A stretch of 64,000 nt of DNA from Chitinophagales bacterium (GCA_013299105.1 JAAFJY010000002.1:310001-374000); one strand, 5' to 3'; positions 32,982-43,514 are shown, numbered from the stretch's first letter. The notes: a model not told the origin generated them from the sequence alone. Numbers and translations are program-made.

Positions 32982-33572
32982 ATGATCAGTTATCTTCGCG
33001 GTGAAATTACACACAAATCGCCTACCTATATTTTGGTGGAAGCTGCTGGCGTAGGCTACCATGTCAACATTAGCCTCAATACTTATTCCAAAATAGAAAA
33101 AATGGAGCAGGTGAAGATCCTGACCCATTTGCACATCAAAGAAGACAGCCATACGCTATTTGGTTTTGCCGAGGAAATTGAGCGCAATCTTTTTCGGCAC
33201 CTCATTTCGGTAAGTGGCATTGGCCCTACTACCGCTCAAATCCTCCTTTCTTCTCTCAATCCTGAGGACCTCCGGGCAGCCATCATTGGCGAGCAGGAAC
33301 ATGTATTCAAACAAGTCAAAGGCATTGGCCCTAAAACAGCCAAACGCCTCATCCTCGACCTAAAAGACAAACTCGTAAAAGATGGCGGCGAGATGCCATT
33401 AACGTTTACTACCCTGAACAATACAATTCGGGAAGAGGCGTTATCTGCATTGGTAGCGTTAGGTTTTCAGAAGATTGCGGTTCAAAAGGCCCTCAATCAA
33501 ATTTTGAAAGACGCCTCCGTTACCCAAGTAGAGCAGCTCATCAAGCTGGCTCTGCGTGAGCTATCTGCATGA
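32982..33572 (+). CDS. ruvA: Holliday junction branch-migration protein RuvA
   Basis: A 196-residue RuvA, the standard length. N-terminal OB fold (MISYLRGEITHKSPTYILVE, GYHVNISLNTY), two helix-hairpin-helix motifs (LISVSGIGPTTAQILL and VKGIGPKTAKRLILDLKDKL), and the C-terminal RuvB-binding domain III (REEALSALVALGFQ, ALNQILKD). It binds four-way junctions and loads the RuvB motor during recombination repair. ruvB is not in the window. It is followed 21-175 bases later by sprA. Confidence 0.97.
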   Translation: MISYLRGEITHKSPTYILVEAAGVGYHVNISLNTYSKIEKMEQVKILTHLHIKEDSHTLFGFAEEIERNLFRHLISVSGIGPTTAQILLSSLNPEDLRAAIIGEQEHVFKQVKGIGPKTAKRLILDLKDKLVKDGGEMPLTFTTLNNTIREEALSALVALGFQKIAVQKALNQILKDASVTQVEQLIKLALRELSA

Positions 33573-33746
33573 GAGAATTTTGATATTGCTACTTTGTCCG
33601 TTCGGTTAGAGTCCGTTTATTATTTTCTCTCACTCCCAAAGACGACCGCCGGCATCCACCGGTCAAACCGATTTACCCGTATTTATTGCATGATATTGCC
33701 TCATCTGCCTGCACACACGGGCAGAGCAAGTTGGAGTATTTGTAGT

Positions 33747-36700
33747 ATGATGAAGAAGACATTTTTACCATTCGGATTGTTGTGCTTAGTTGCCATGACT
33801 TTGAGTGCCTTGGATAAAACCGATGGCCGATTGTATGTACGTCCAGTTCGCAAGGCCAGTCCTGTGGATACTGCTGTGATTGACACCGTTCCGCTCAAGG
33901 ACCGCAAGGAGAATTTCATCCTCAATCCCAAGCGCAATCCATTTGACCTGCCCGATCCTAAAACGATCGATAAAAAGGTGGAGTACAACCCAGCGTCCGA
34001 CAGTTACCTGATCGAAGAACGCATTGGGGAAGATTACTACCGTCCACCCAGTGAAATGGGCTTCGAAGAATACCTCAAATACCGTCAGAAAGAAGACGAA
34101 AATCGCTATTTCCGCGAGTTGGCCAGCAAAGCCCGTGGTAAAGATGGTAAAAATCCACTGGACCCTTTCAGCAAAATCGACGTCAAAAAAGACCTCATCG
34201 ACCGCCTTTTTGGCGGCAATACCATCAGTATCAACCCGCAAGGTAATGTGGACCTTTTGTTTGGCTACAACTATCAGAAACTAGACAACCCTGTCCTCAA
34301 CCTCCGCTCGCGTAATCTGGTCCAACCAGATTTCAACATGAACATCCAGATGAACCTGGAGGGCAAAATCGGCGAAAAACTCAATATTAATACCAACTAC
34401 AATACCCAAGCAACGTTTGACTTCGATCAAATTTTCAAAATCAACTACAACAGCGACCTCTTCAGCGAAGACGAAATCCTGAAAAAAATCGAAGCGGGCA
34501 ACGTGACGCTACCTTTGCGTGGATCATTGATTCAAGGGGTGCAAAACCTCTTTGGTCTGAAAACCGAATTGCAGTTTGGTCACCTTCGCCTTACGGGTTT
34601 GGTGGCCTCGCAGCGCTCGCAGCGCAAAGATGTGCGCCTGCAAGGGGGGAGCCAAGTCCAAGAGTTCGAAATTCGCGCCACCGACTACGAAGAAGACCGC
34701 CACTTCCTGCTTTCGCACTACAACCGCGAAGCATTTGATGGCGCGATGACCAACTTACCCCAGATCCGTTCGCTCTTCAAACTCGAATACCTAGACGTGT
34801 GGGTGACCAACACCCGTGGTGAAACCGAAAACGTGCGTGAAATCGTTGCCCTGGCGGACTTGGGTGAAGGTGCTCGCGATTGGATGGTTGACAAAAGTGG
34901 TGCATTGCAAATCAACAACAATGCCCGTAAAGACGTTAGCCAGCGATATATCCTGCCTGATAACCGGGCCAACGATCTTTATCAAAAATTGACAGTAGAT
35001 TCCACTGCTCGGGAAAGCGGAAAAGTGACCACATTGGTAGAGCGTACCCTGGGCCTTGACCGGGGCAATGCCAACAAGGCCGATGCTTATATCAAGGTCA
35101 ATGCAAGGCGTTTGCGCCCCTCGGAATACACTTTTCACCCAGAACTGGGTTTCATCTCTATGAAAGTCAACCTCCAAGCAGATGACATTGTGGGGGTTTC
35201 TTACCAGTATACTTACAATGGTAAAACTTTTACGGTAGGAGAACCAGCTTTTGGGATTTCCAATACCCGCTCGGATACGGCCCGTTCTACCCAGGTTTTG
35301 TTTGTAAAAATGTTGAAAGGCATCAATAACAACGTCAAAATTCCGACTTGGGACTTGATGATGAAAAACTTCTACTCCACGGGAGCTTCCCAGGTTGACC
35401 CAAAGGAGTTTCGATTCGATATTGTTTATGACGATCCTGGCAAAGGCGACAAGCGCTTTTTGCCCAAAGAATTATTGACCGCCGAAAACCAGGTCAAGGT
35501 AGGTGGCCGCCCTTTGCTGCGTCTTTTTAACCTGGACACCCTCAACGTCCAGGGCGACCCTTTTCCCGATGGGGTTTTTGACTTTGTGCCAGATTTAACC
35601 ATCTATCCTACTACGGGCCGGGTAATGTTTCCGGTATTGGAACCTTTTGGCCGCAGTTTGACCGCCAAGCTAGGTGGGGTACAAGAAGATGTTGACCGAT
35701 TTGTATTTGGAGAGCTCTACCGTGAAGCGAAACTGACTGCAGAACAATTTCCTGAAAAAAACCGCTTTTTGCTCAAAGGCCGTTACAAAGGCACCAACAG
35801 CCGCGAAATTTACCTGGGCTTCAATGTTCCACCCGGTTCGGTACGGGTAACAGCGGGCGGGCAATTACTGTTGGAAGGAGCCGATTACACCGTAGACTAC
35901 GGGATTGGCAAAGTAACTGTATTGAACGATGCTATCCTGAGTTCGGGCACACCAGTCAATGTTTCTTTTGAAGACAATGCTTTGTTTGGCTTCCAAAACC
36001 GCACCATGCTGGGTTTGCGGGCTGATTACCAGGTGAACAAAGACTTTAATATTGGGGCTACTGCCTTGCGCTTGTATGAGCGCCCCTTTACCCAAAAAGT
36101 AAACATCGGCGAGGACCCGATCAACAATGCCGTATATGGTCTGGATGTGAACTTCAAAAAAGATTTACCATTCCTGACCAAAATGGTCAATGCCTTGCCT
36201 GGGATTTCTACCAAAGCCACTTCCAGCATTGCGTTCGCCGGTGAGGTGGCAGCCGTGCGGCCTGGTCATGCTCGTGCCATCAACCAAAATCGCCTCGACG
36301 ATGGAGGGGTAGTTTACGTTGATGACTTTGAAGGTGCCAACAACACCTTCGACATGCGCCAACCTGTCAACCAATGGTTTTTGGCTAGCGTACCACAAGG
36401 CAACCCTTTGTTCTTGGAAGGTAACTTGGTCAATAACCTGGCCTCCGGTGCCAACCGCGCCAAAATGAGCTGGTATCGTATTGACAACTTTGGTGTACGC
36501 AATGCCAACGACAACAACAATCCTTATACCAGGGTGATTCAAAACCTGGAAGTATTCCGCAACCAGCAGTTGCAGCCTACTGATTTGCCCAATATCCAGA
36601 CACTGGACATGGTTTTCAATCCCAGCTTGCGCGGCCCTTACAACTTCGACCTGCCGGGTGGGTACCGCGATTCTACAGGCCGCAGATTGAGCGCAGGCTT

Positions 36701-39700
36701 GGACGTTAGTTCTGGTGACATTCGCCTGTTGAACCCCGCTTCTCGTTGGGGGGGGATCATGCGATCCATGAATACAACTGACTTTTTGACTGCGAACATT
36801 GAATACCTGGAATTTTGGATGCTCAGCCCTTTTTTGGATGAAAATGGGACCAACCAGCCTAGTTCCAAAGCGGATCGCAAACAAGGTAAACTGCTGATCC
36901 ATTTGGGCAGTGTATCCGAAGACATCCTGCGCGATTCCAAGAAATTTTTTGAAAATGGGATGCCGAGCCGTTTCAACCCTAACCGTGAAACCGAACGGAC
37001 CAATTGGGGCTTGATTCCACGTGCCCAGCAAATCACCAACTCCTTTGACAACGACGAAGAGTCAAGGGTGCTACAAGATGTGGGCTTGGATGGTATGGCT
37101 GACGAGCAGGAGCGAGAAAAATTTGCCCCATACCTTACGGCATTGAACCAAGTTAATTCCAATGCAGCCAATGCAGCAAGATTAGACCCCTCTGCGGATA
37201 ACTTCCGCTTTTTTAACGATCCTAGTTTTCCAGAAGGAACCGGGGTGATCGAACGTTACCGCGATTTCAATAACCCGCAGAATAATTCGCAAACCAATAC
37301 CACCCGCAACCAGTTTACCTCCGGTACCAACATCCCCGATGCAGAGGACCTGGACTTGGACAATACCCTGAACGAAGCGGAATCTTACTACGAATACGAA
37401 ATTCCAATTCGTAGAGCCCGAGGCAATAGTCGTGAGTTAGACCCCACTACTCCTTACATAACGGATACCATCGTGTCCAGTGATGGTCGCCGCATTTGGT
37501 ACCGCATTAGGGTTCCGCTGCAAGACAATAACCGCAAGAGTTTTGGTGGAATCAATGGCTTCCGAGCCATTCGATTCATGCGTTTGGTCATGACTGGTTT
37601 CGAAGAAGAAACGGTTTTGCGTTTTGCCCGCATGGAATTCGTACGCAACCAGTGGCTGACTTACAAGCAGGACCTTTCAGATTCTTTACAAATTTGTAGT
37701 GAAGACGGCAAAGACATCGTAGTGGATGCGGTTAATATTGAGGAAAATAGCTCGCGCAAGCCTTTCAATTATGTGCTACCTGTAGGTATCCAGCGCGAAC
37801 AACAAATTGGAGGAGTTATTCAAGCTTTCCAAAACGAACAATCGCTTACCTTGACTGCGAAAAGCGTTTGCGATGGCAAAGAAAAAGCCGTTTTCAAAAC
37901 TGTAAACATGGACATGCGGGTGTATGATCGCCTGAAAATGTTTGTCCACGCCGAGCGGTTCATTCAGGATGGCCAGCCTGTTCCTTTGGAAGATAAGGAA
38001 ACCAAGTTATTCGTAAGAATTGGCAGTGATTTCAAAAACAACTACTACGAATACGAAATCCCCTTGACTTTGTCCGAGGTAGATCGACTCCCAGCCCCTC
38101 AGCCAGGTGGAAGGCCGGTGAATGGCGCAGCATCCGATGAGTATAAATTGGAGGTCTGGAAACCAGAAAACAATGTGGATATTCCACTCGACACATTGAT
38201 TGAGATCAAGAAGCAACGCAATCTTCAAGGTATTTCGAGTGATCGAGAGTTCGTCGTCAATTTTAGTCGCACTTTGGCCAGTGGAGTGGTGGTGCCTTAC
38301 CAAATGAAAGTAAGGGGCAATCCTAACCTGGGTAACGCCAAGACCATCATGGTGGGTATTCGCAACCCCAGAAAAGATGAAACAGACCCTACTTCGACTG
38401 ATGATGGCCGCAACAAGAGCGTAGTAGTCTGGATCAATGAGCTTCGACTTACTGGATTAGATGAACGGGGCGGTATCGCGGCAATTGGTCGTTTGGACGT
38501 GCAATTGGCCGATTTTGGCAACATCACCGTTGCTGGCAACTATGGCGGCATTGGTTATGGCTCGATTGAGCAAAAGGTTCAACAACGCAGCCGTCGTGCG
38601 GACTCAGGCATTGACTTGGCAGCCAATTTTGAGTTAGGCCAAATGCTGCCCGAAAAATGGCGCATCAGATTGCCGTTTTATGCCCAATACTCCAAGCAAA
38701 CCAGCACGCCTGAATTTGACCCTTATGACAAGGATTTGAACTTGCGGGAAAAAATTCGCAGCACCAGTGCTGCTGACCGGGATTCAGTTGCTCGCCAAAC
38801 CCAGGAAATCCGCGAATCCTCCAGCATCAACTTTACCAATGTGGGCAAGGAGCGCAACCCTGAAAAGCAGTCAAAACCCGCACCTTGGGACATTTCAAAC
38901 TTCACTGCCAACTATGGTGTAACCACCGAAACCCGTAGCGATCCGATGATCGGCTCGGATGAAAATCGACGCCAGTCTGGGGGCTTGAATTATACCTACT
39001 CGCGCAATGAAGAACCGATCAAACCCTTCAAAAATTTGAAAGGGAATTGGCTGAAACTCATATCCGAGCTCAATTTCAACCCCTTGCCGGGTAGTTTTAT
39101 GGCCAGTACTTTGCTTGATCGCCGATTCCAACGCACGAGCTACCGCTTCACTGGTCTGGATGAAACAGGAAACACCTTCTTCAACAAGCGCTTTACTTGG
39201 GATCGCAACTACAACTTGCAATGGGGCCTCACCCAAGGCCTGAAATTGGTATTCAATGCCAATAATGCTGCCGTTATTGATGAACCAAATGAGGTCTTAT
39301 TGCTTGAGCGTTTCCCTGATAATCCAGTGGCATTGAAGCAGTATCGTCAAGATAGTGTTTGGAACAACATCCGCGATTTTGGCCGTACCAAAAACTACAC
39401 CCACGATTTTACCTTGACCTACACTGCTCCTACCAAACTTTTACCCATCCTGGAATGGATTCAGGCCAGGGGAACACTGCGAGGTGAATACGGCTGGACG
39501 GCTGCTGCTCTGAACATGCAATCATTGGGCAATGTGATCCAAAACGGCCAGGTCTGGCAAGCCAACATCGACTTCAACTTTGACCAATTGTATGGCAAAG
39601 TGCCTTATCTGCGCAAAATCGATCAGGCCAGGCCCAGTGCGCCCAAGAAAAAAGGCGAACGCCCAGCCAGCGACCGCGTGATCGACCCCAATGAAGACGA

Positions 39701-41210
39701 TGGTGAGAAGAAGGACAAGAAAAAAGGCTCCAGCGAGCCTAGTTTGGCTGAACGCATGCTGATCCGCCCTTTCTTGCTCTTGCGCAAAGCCCGCTTCAAT
39801 TACACCGAAAACCGAGGGACAGTAGTACCCGGTTTTACACCACAAGCCCGTATGTTTGGGATGCAGGATTTCAAAGCACCAGGTTGGGACTTCATTGCAG
39901 GCTGGCAGCCCCGCATCCGTGAATTGCAGCAAAATGAGGAATACACCAGTGCGGACTGGCTTCATCAAAACTCCTTGAGAGGTTGGATGAGTGCCGATAT
40001 TTTCCAAAACCAGGAAGTAGTGCAGAATTTCTCTCAGGATTACGATGCTCGCTTGACGGTAGAACCTTTCCGCGACTTCCGGGTAGATTTTGAACTGAAA
40101 CGCAACTATGTAAATAACCACAACCGCTTTTTCAAAGACACCCTTGATGATGGTAACGCGAACTTGGTTCACGCAGTACCTACCTATTTCGGCTCCATGA
40201 GTACGTCTTTTATGGCGGTCAACACGCTTTTTGGTACTGATTTGGACCAACTCAAGTCTTTGTTCCAAGTGTACGAAGCCAATCGGGTCATCATTTCGCA
40301 GCGCTTGGCCACGAGCCCAGAGCTACACAGCAATCCTTTCTTGGCGCGTCAGGGTTATCGTTATGGTTATGGCGAAAACCAGGCCCAGGTGACCATTCCA
40401 GCCTTCATTGCTGCTTACACGGGCCGCGACGCCCGTGGGGTAGACCTGAACGTGTTTGACCTGATGCCGATGGTCAACTGGCGCATGACTTACAATGGCT
40501 TGTCGCGTTTGCCTTTTTTCCGCGATTTCTTGCAAAGTTTCAGCTTGAGCCACGGTTACAAGTCGACCTTAACCATCAATAGTTACAGCCCCAACTTGCA
40601 GTTTTTCAGCGAACCGCTGGACCGCGAGCAGAATTTCCAGACCCGTCTGATCATCCCTGAGGTGCAGATTCAGGAAGGTTTCGCACCATTGGTGGCTTTC
40701 AATGCGGTATTCCAAAATGGCATGGGCTTCAACTTTGACTACAAGTTTACCCGCAACCTGGCCTTCAGTACCCTCAATAGCCAGTTGCAGGAGAACCGGG
40801 TCAAGGATGTTACCTTTGGTTTCAACCACACCATCAAGGATTTTGACATCAGCAAAGTACTAGGTGGCAAAAAACGCAAACCGAAAAAACCTACCAAGCC
40901 TGCGAACCCTCAGCCTGGTGGCTTGAACCAAAATGGCAACAATACCATTTCACCCAGGTCGCTGGTGCTGGCCTTCAACTTCAGTTTGCGCGACGACATT
41001 ACCATCGTTCACCAAACGGACTTGAATCAAGTGGAACCCACCCGTGGGTCTTATAACCTGCGTTTTTCACCAACTGCGGAATATAAACTCAACCAGCGCT
41101 TGTCGCTGCGTTTTGCATTCGACTACACCAAAATTTTACCCAAAACCTCGGCCAGTTTCCCACAAATTCAGCACAGTGGTAACGTGACCTTGCGTTTCTC
41201 TTTGAATTAA
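33747..41210 (+). CDS. sprA: SprA, type IX secretion outer-membrane translocon/gliding protein
   Basis: A 2487-residue protein read from ATG 33747 (a second ATG follows at 33750), where the signal peptide begins (KKTFLPFGLLCLVAMTLSAL); the open frame extends to 33594 without a plausible signal. Size and sequence fit SprA (Sov), the giant 36-strand barrel through which type IX secretion substrates cross the outer membrane. Recognisable blocks include NLLFGYNYQKLDNPVLN-like early strands, GVVYVDDFEGANNTFDMR, FWMLSPF, and repeated WINELRLTGLDE. The C-terminus ends in barrel strands (LRFSLN). Position just after ruvA is common in Bacteroidota. It implies the host has a T9SS and perhaps gliding motility. 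Confidence 0.96.
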   Translation: MMKKTFLPFGLLCLVAMTLSALDKTDGRLYVRPVRKASPVDTAVIDTVPLKDRKENFILNPKRNPFDLPDPKTIDKKVEYNPASDSYLIEERIGEDYYRPPSEMGFEEYLKYRQKEDENRYFRELASKARGKDGKNPLDPFSKIDVKKDLIDRLFGGNTISINPQGNVDLLFGYNYQKLDNPVLNLRSRNLVQPDFNMNIQMNLEGKIGEKLNINTNYNTQATFDFDQIFKINYNSDLFSEDEILKKIEAGNVTLPLRGSLIQGVQNLFGLKTELQFGHLRLTGLVASQRSQRKDVRLQGGSQVQEFEIRATDYEEDRHFLLSHYNREAFDGAMTNLPQIRSLFKLEYLDVWVTNTRGETENVREIVALADLGEGARDWMVDKSGALQINNNARKDVSQRYILPDNRANDLYQKLTVDSTARESGKVTTLVERTLGLDRGNANKADAYIKVNARRLRPSEYTFHPELGFISMKVNLQADDIVGVSYQYTYNGKTFTVGEPAFGISNTRSDTARSTQVLFVKMLKGINNNVKIPTWDLMMKNFYSTGASQVDPKEFRFDIVYDDPGKGDKRFLPKELLTAENQVKVGGRPLLRLFNLDTLNVQGDPFPDGVFDFVPDLTIYPTTGRVMFPVLEPFGRSLTAKLGGVQEDVDRFVFGELYREAKLTAEQFPEKNRFLLKGRYKGTNSREIYLGFNVPPGSVRVTAGGQLLLEGADYTVDYGIGKVTVLNDAILSSGTPVNVSFEDNALFGFQNRTMLGLRADYQVNKDFNIGATALRLYERPFTQKVNIGEDPINNAVYGLDVNFKKDLPFLTKMVNALPGISTKATSSIAFAGEVAAVRPGHARAINQNRLDDGGVVYVDDFEGANNTFDMRQPVNQWFLASVPQGNPLFLEGNLVNNLASGANRAKMSWYRIDNFGVRNANDNNNPYTRVIQNLEVFRNQQLQPTDLPNIQTLDMVFNPSLRGPYNFDLPGGYRDSTGRRLSAGLDVSSGDIRLLNPASRWGGIMRSMNTTDFLTANIEYLEFWMLSPFLDENGTNQPSSKADRKQGKLLIHLGSVSEDILRDSKKFFENGMPSRFNPNRETERTNWGLIPRAQQITNSFDNDEESRVLQDVGLDGMADEQEREKFAPYLTALNQVNSNAANAARLDPSADNFRFFNDPSFPEGTGVIERYRDFNNPQNNSQTNTTRNQFTSGTNIPDAEDLDLDNTLNEAESYYEYEIPIRRARGNSRELDPTTPYITDTIVSSDGRRIWYRIRVPLQDNNRKSFGGINGFRAIRFMRLVMTGFEEETVLRFARMEFVRNQWLTYKQDLSDSLQICSEDGKDIVVDAVNIEENSSRKPFNYVLPVGIQREQQIGGVIQAFQNEQSLTLTAKSVCDGKEKAVFKTVNMDMRVYDRLKMFVHAERFIQDGQPVPLEDKETKLFVRIGSDFKNNYYEYEIPLTLSEVDRLPAPQPGGRPVNGAASDEYKLEVWKPENNVDIPLDTLIEIKKQRNLQGISSDREFVVNFSRTLASGVVVPYQMKVRGNPNLGNAKTIMVGIRNPRKDETDPTSTDDGRNKSVVVWINELRLTGLDERGGIAAIGRLDVQLADFGNITVAGNYGGIGYGSIEQKVQQRSRRADSGIDLAANFELGQMLPEKWRIRLPFYAQYSKQTSTPEFDPYDKDLNLREKIRSTSAADRDSVARQTQEIRESSSINFTNVGKERNPEKQSKPAPWDISNFTANYGVTTETRSDPMIGSDENRRQSGGLNYTYSRNEEPIKPFKNLKGNWLKLISELNFNPLPGSFMASTLLDRRFQRTSYRFTGLDETGNTFFNKRFTWDRNYNLQWGLTQGLKLVFNANNAAVIDEPNEVLLLERFPDNPVALKQYRQDSVWNNIRDFGRTKNYTHDFTLTYTAPTKLLPILEWIQARGTLRGEYGWTAAALNMQSLGNVIQNGQVWQANIDFNFDQLYGKVPYLRKIDQARPSAPKKKGERPASDRVIDPNEDDGEKKDKKKGSSEPSLAERMLIRPFLLLRKARFNYTENRGTVVPGFTPQARMFGMQDFKAPGWDFIAGWQPRIRELQQNEEYTSADWLHQNSLRGWMSADIFQNQEVVQNFSQDYDARLTVEPFRDFRVDFELKRNYVNNHNRFFKDTLDDGNANLVHAVPTYFGSMSTSFMAVNTLFGTDLDQLKSLFQVYEANRVIISQRLATSPELHSNPFLARQGYRYGYGENQAQVTIPAFIAAYTGRDARGVDLNVFDLMPMVNWRMTYNGLSRLPFFRDFLQSFSLSHGYKSTLTINSYSPNLQFFSEPLDREQNFQTRLIIPEVQIQEGFAPLVAFNAVFQNGMGFNFDYKFTRNLAFSTLNSQLQENRVKDVTFGFNHTIKDFDISKVLGGKKRKPKKPTKPANPQPGGLNQNGNNTISPRSLVLAFNFSLRDDITIVHQTDLNQVEPTRGSYNLRFSPTAEYKLNQRLSLRFAFDYTKILPKTSASFPQIQHSGNVTLRFSLN

Positions 41211-41227
41211 AAGGGCTTGCAGCTGTA

Positions 41228-41269
41228 AAAACCCGATTGTCAGGATGATCCGGGCAATCGGGGTTTTTC
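41228..41269 (+). terminator. sprA terminator
   Basis: AAAAACCCGATTG (41228-41240) pairs with CAATCGGGGTTTTT (41256-41269; one extra G), ending in T5, 18 bases after the sprA stop. Confidence 0.88.
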
Positions 41270-41327
41270 GGGTAGTTATGTTTACATGTTTCAGGAGTTG
41301 GTTGAAAAACCGGCTACCAAAAGAGGT

Positions 41328-41460
41328 TAAGGGAGCGTAAAATAATAAGATGGACAGGTTTGGGTTTAGTGAAAAAAGATAAACAACTGGATGAAAGGAA
41401 GTTGTGTTCTTTTTTTGCTAAACCTCAAAAACAAAGATGTCCATCTTATTTTAGCTCAAA
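41328..41460 (-). repeat. 133-bp palindromic repeat, copy 2 (inverted)
   Basis: Reverse complement of copy 3 with only a handful of differences; both share the TGGACA/TGTCCA arm pair. Its TTTGAGCTAAAATAA end supplies the last codons and stop of a small minus-strand frame (41446-41604). Confidence 0.8.
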
Positions 41461-41604
41461 TACTAAGTGATGATTTTGATCCATGAATACGACAAATCCA
41501 TCATTGACTATGTTTGTTTCACTGGAATAGGTTTCGTGCAAATGATTGGACATTGAGGGGGAGCAAAGTTCTAATTTCTCGCCTGGTTTGTAGGGCATGA
41601 TCAT
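41446..41604 (-). CDS. 52-codon ORF ending inside the palindromic repeat
   Basis: ATG 41604 to TAA 41446. Residues such as PYKPGEKLELCSPSMSNH and VFMDQNHHLVFELK read like a plausible small protein, but the last four codons and stop come from the repeat edge. It may be a gene shortened by the repeat or a chance frame. Confidence 0.3.
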   Translation of the reverse strand: MIMPYKPGEKLELCSPSMSNHLHETYSSETNIVNDGFVVFMDQNHHLVFELK

Positions 41605-41711
41605 TGTAACCTAGTCGCTTCAAACTTTTGCATCAGATTCACTGGCGGCCCCAAGTATTCGTTGGACAACTCGTCCTTTCTGATCTGTTGCCGGTATAAA
41701 CAGGGTGGTTG

Positions 41712-42770
41712 TCAGTCTTTTTTCATGGTGTTTAACCAGTTCTCCATCTGCTGAAAAGCCGATTGGCGGGCATCCTGCTGCGACAAAAAGACGTCGTGAA
41801 CAGCGCCTTTGACCACACTGATTCTCACGTCTTTGCCCAATTTCAGGGCTTGCCTACGGATGTCTGCTACATCGAGCACCACATCGCTATGCAGGGCGGC
41901 ATCGTTCAACTCCTGCTCCCGGTAAGTTTTGTCAGAACACAGCACCAGCACCGGGCATAGAATGTCCAGGCCCTGGTCTACTGCTTCATGGCCTTTAAGA
42001 ATCGCATTCACCCAACTTTGATAAAAAGGGAAACCAACTTCAGGTTTCCAGGCAAAATTGTAATTAAAATCACCTTTGAACTTTTTGTGGATGGTGTAGC
42101 CGTACAAGGGGCTGCCACCTACGGGCAAGACCGCGTTGTGATTGAACCGGCCCAGGAAACCATAAAATTTGATTGCGTTCATCGTGACACCATCCGCGTT
42201 GAAACTTAGGAAGGGGCTGTTGAGCACCATGCCATCAATTTTTTGGCGAAGCTGGCCTTTGTTTGCGTACAAAGACGCCGTTAAGCCCCCGGTGGAATGG
42301 CAATTCATGATGAGGGTTTGATTGCTGTCACGCAGGGTGATGCGGCGGATTGCTTCGTCGATTTCTGGGAAATACTCCTCCATTTTGCGGCAATAATTGG
42401 GTTTTTGCGTTGGGCTGAGCGAACGGCCGTATTTGCGCAAGTCAAGGGCATAAAAGTTATAGCCCCGCTCATTGAACCAACGCGCCAGGTGGTCATGGAA
42501 AAAATAATCCGCAAAACCGTGGATAAACAACACTGCCTGACGACTGGGGTTAACGGCTTGGTGCCTGATTAAGGTGGCCTTTACTTGGCCATCATAGTCA
42601 TCGGGCAAAGGGATGTTTTCGATTAGGTAATTGTCAGAAATGATGCTGTCGAGCTGACTCAACTGAAAGGATTGTTGAAACCGCAAGGGCTTGGAAGAAG
42701 GCAAGCCGGAGAAATAAACCAAAACCGCGAAAATGGGAAGAAGCAAGAGTAACCAACGCAGCTTTTTCAT
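41712..42770 (-). CDS. Alpha/beta hydrolase, lysophospholipase-like
   Basis: A 352-residue protein from ATG 42770, where a signal anchor starts (MKKLRWLLLLLPIFAVLVYFSG). The serine-hydrolase fold is visible: oxyanion-region HGFADYFFHDH (about 83-93), nucleophile Ser in NCHSTGG (about 152-158), Asp in LVLCSDK (about 275-281) and His in VKGAVHDVF near 324. It matches the serine aminopeptidase/monoglyceride lipase type. The nucleophile elbow reads H-S-T-G rather than the classic GxSxG first Gly. It likely hydrolyses a lipid or ester at the membrane. Confidence 0.85.
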   Translation of the reverse strand: MKKLRWLLLLLPIFAVLVYFSGLPSSKPLRFQQSFQLSQLDSIISDNYLIENIPLPDDYDGQVKATLIRHQAVNPSRQAVLFIHGFADYFFHDHLARWFNERGYNFYALDLRKYGRSLSPTQKPNYCRKMEEYFPEIDEAIRRITLRDSNQTLIMNCHSTGGLTASLYANKGQLRQKIDGMVLNSPFLSFNADGVTMNAIKFYGFLGRFNHNAVLPVGGSPLYGYTIHKKFKGDFNYNFAWKPEVGFPFYQSWVNAILKGHEAVDQGLDILCPVLVLCSDKTYREQELNDAALHSDVVLDVADIRRQALKLGKDVRISVVKGAVHDVFLSQQDARQSAFQQMENWLNTMKKD

Positions 42771-42817
42771 ATCAGATATGTTTTGCCGCGAAGATAATGG
42801 CTTTACGGGAAACAAAG

Positions 42818-42839
42818 CAGGGCGGTAAAATCCGCCCTG
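42818..42839. repeat. 8-bp hairpin upstream of the hydrolase gene
   Basis: CAGGGCGG (42818-42825) pairs with CCGCCCTG (42832-42839) over 8 bp with a 6-nt loop. It is 48 bases before ATG 42770, so it could sit in the leader or block read-through from radA's side. Confidence 0.45.
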
Positions 42840-43055
42840 AATAACCCCAAAAAACCAAATGAAAACAATCTACATAAAAATCTTTGGACCAGGGAAAAGT
42901 TACCAGAGGTTAGGAATGCAAATAAAGCATTCTTTATTGTGAAAAGCAAATTTTTCATTCAAACAAGCCACAATTGGCTGCAAATGTTTGGACTGTTTGA
43001 AGTTGATTGGAATAGGTGTATTGTGAATGGTATAAATTCCAAACACAGGTAAGTA

Positions 43056-43188
43056 TTTGAGCTAAAATAAGATGGACATCTTTGTTTTCGAGGTTTAGCA
43101 AAAAAAGAACACAACTTCCTTTCATCCAGTTGCTTTTCTTTTTTCACTAAACCCAAACCTGTCCAACTTATTTTTTTACGCTCCCTAA
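43056..43188 (+). repeat. 133-bp palindromic repeat, copy 3
   Basis: Same ends as copy 1 (TTTGAGCTAAAATAAG, CGCTCCCTAA) and close to identical to copy 2 in inverse orientation. It lies in the 0.8-kb gap between the hydrolase and radA; the rest of that gap is AT-rich and shows only the 42818 hairpin and the radA -7 box. Confidence 0.8.
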
Positions 43189-43514
43189 GCTGAATAGAAA
43201 AAGTAAAAGTTTTTTACAGTGCTGAAAAAGAGATATGAGAAAGGACAAGTATTGCGAAGGCTAAATTGTTTTACTTTATGGTGTTTTAGTCAAAGTTTGG
43301 ACATTCACAAAAATAATGCATTTCATCCCTGTTGTCCAGGAAAACTGATCTTTATTTACGTTGTCAGACTTCATTTTTAGATTGTAAATAATTGATTAAC
43401 AGTTATTAAAGTAAGTTTTTTATTATTTGTAAATTTTTATAAAAAACACAGCGAAAGTGCGCACTAAATTCGGTGCCTATTCAATAAAAATGTAGTAAAA
43501 AATTGAAAAAATCA

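Noticed and set aside
33594-33746. N-terminal extension of SprA to the first ATG-like codon of the frame
   Set aside because: The extension is Arg/His-rich, not a signal peptide, whereas a clear signal peptide begins at 33747.
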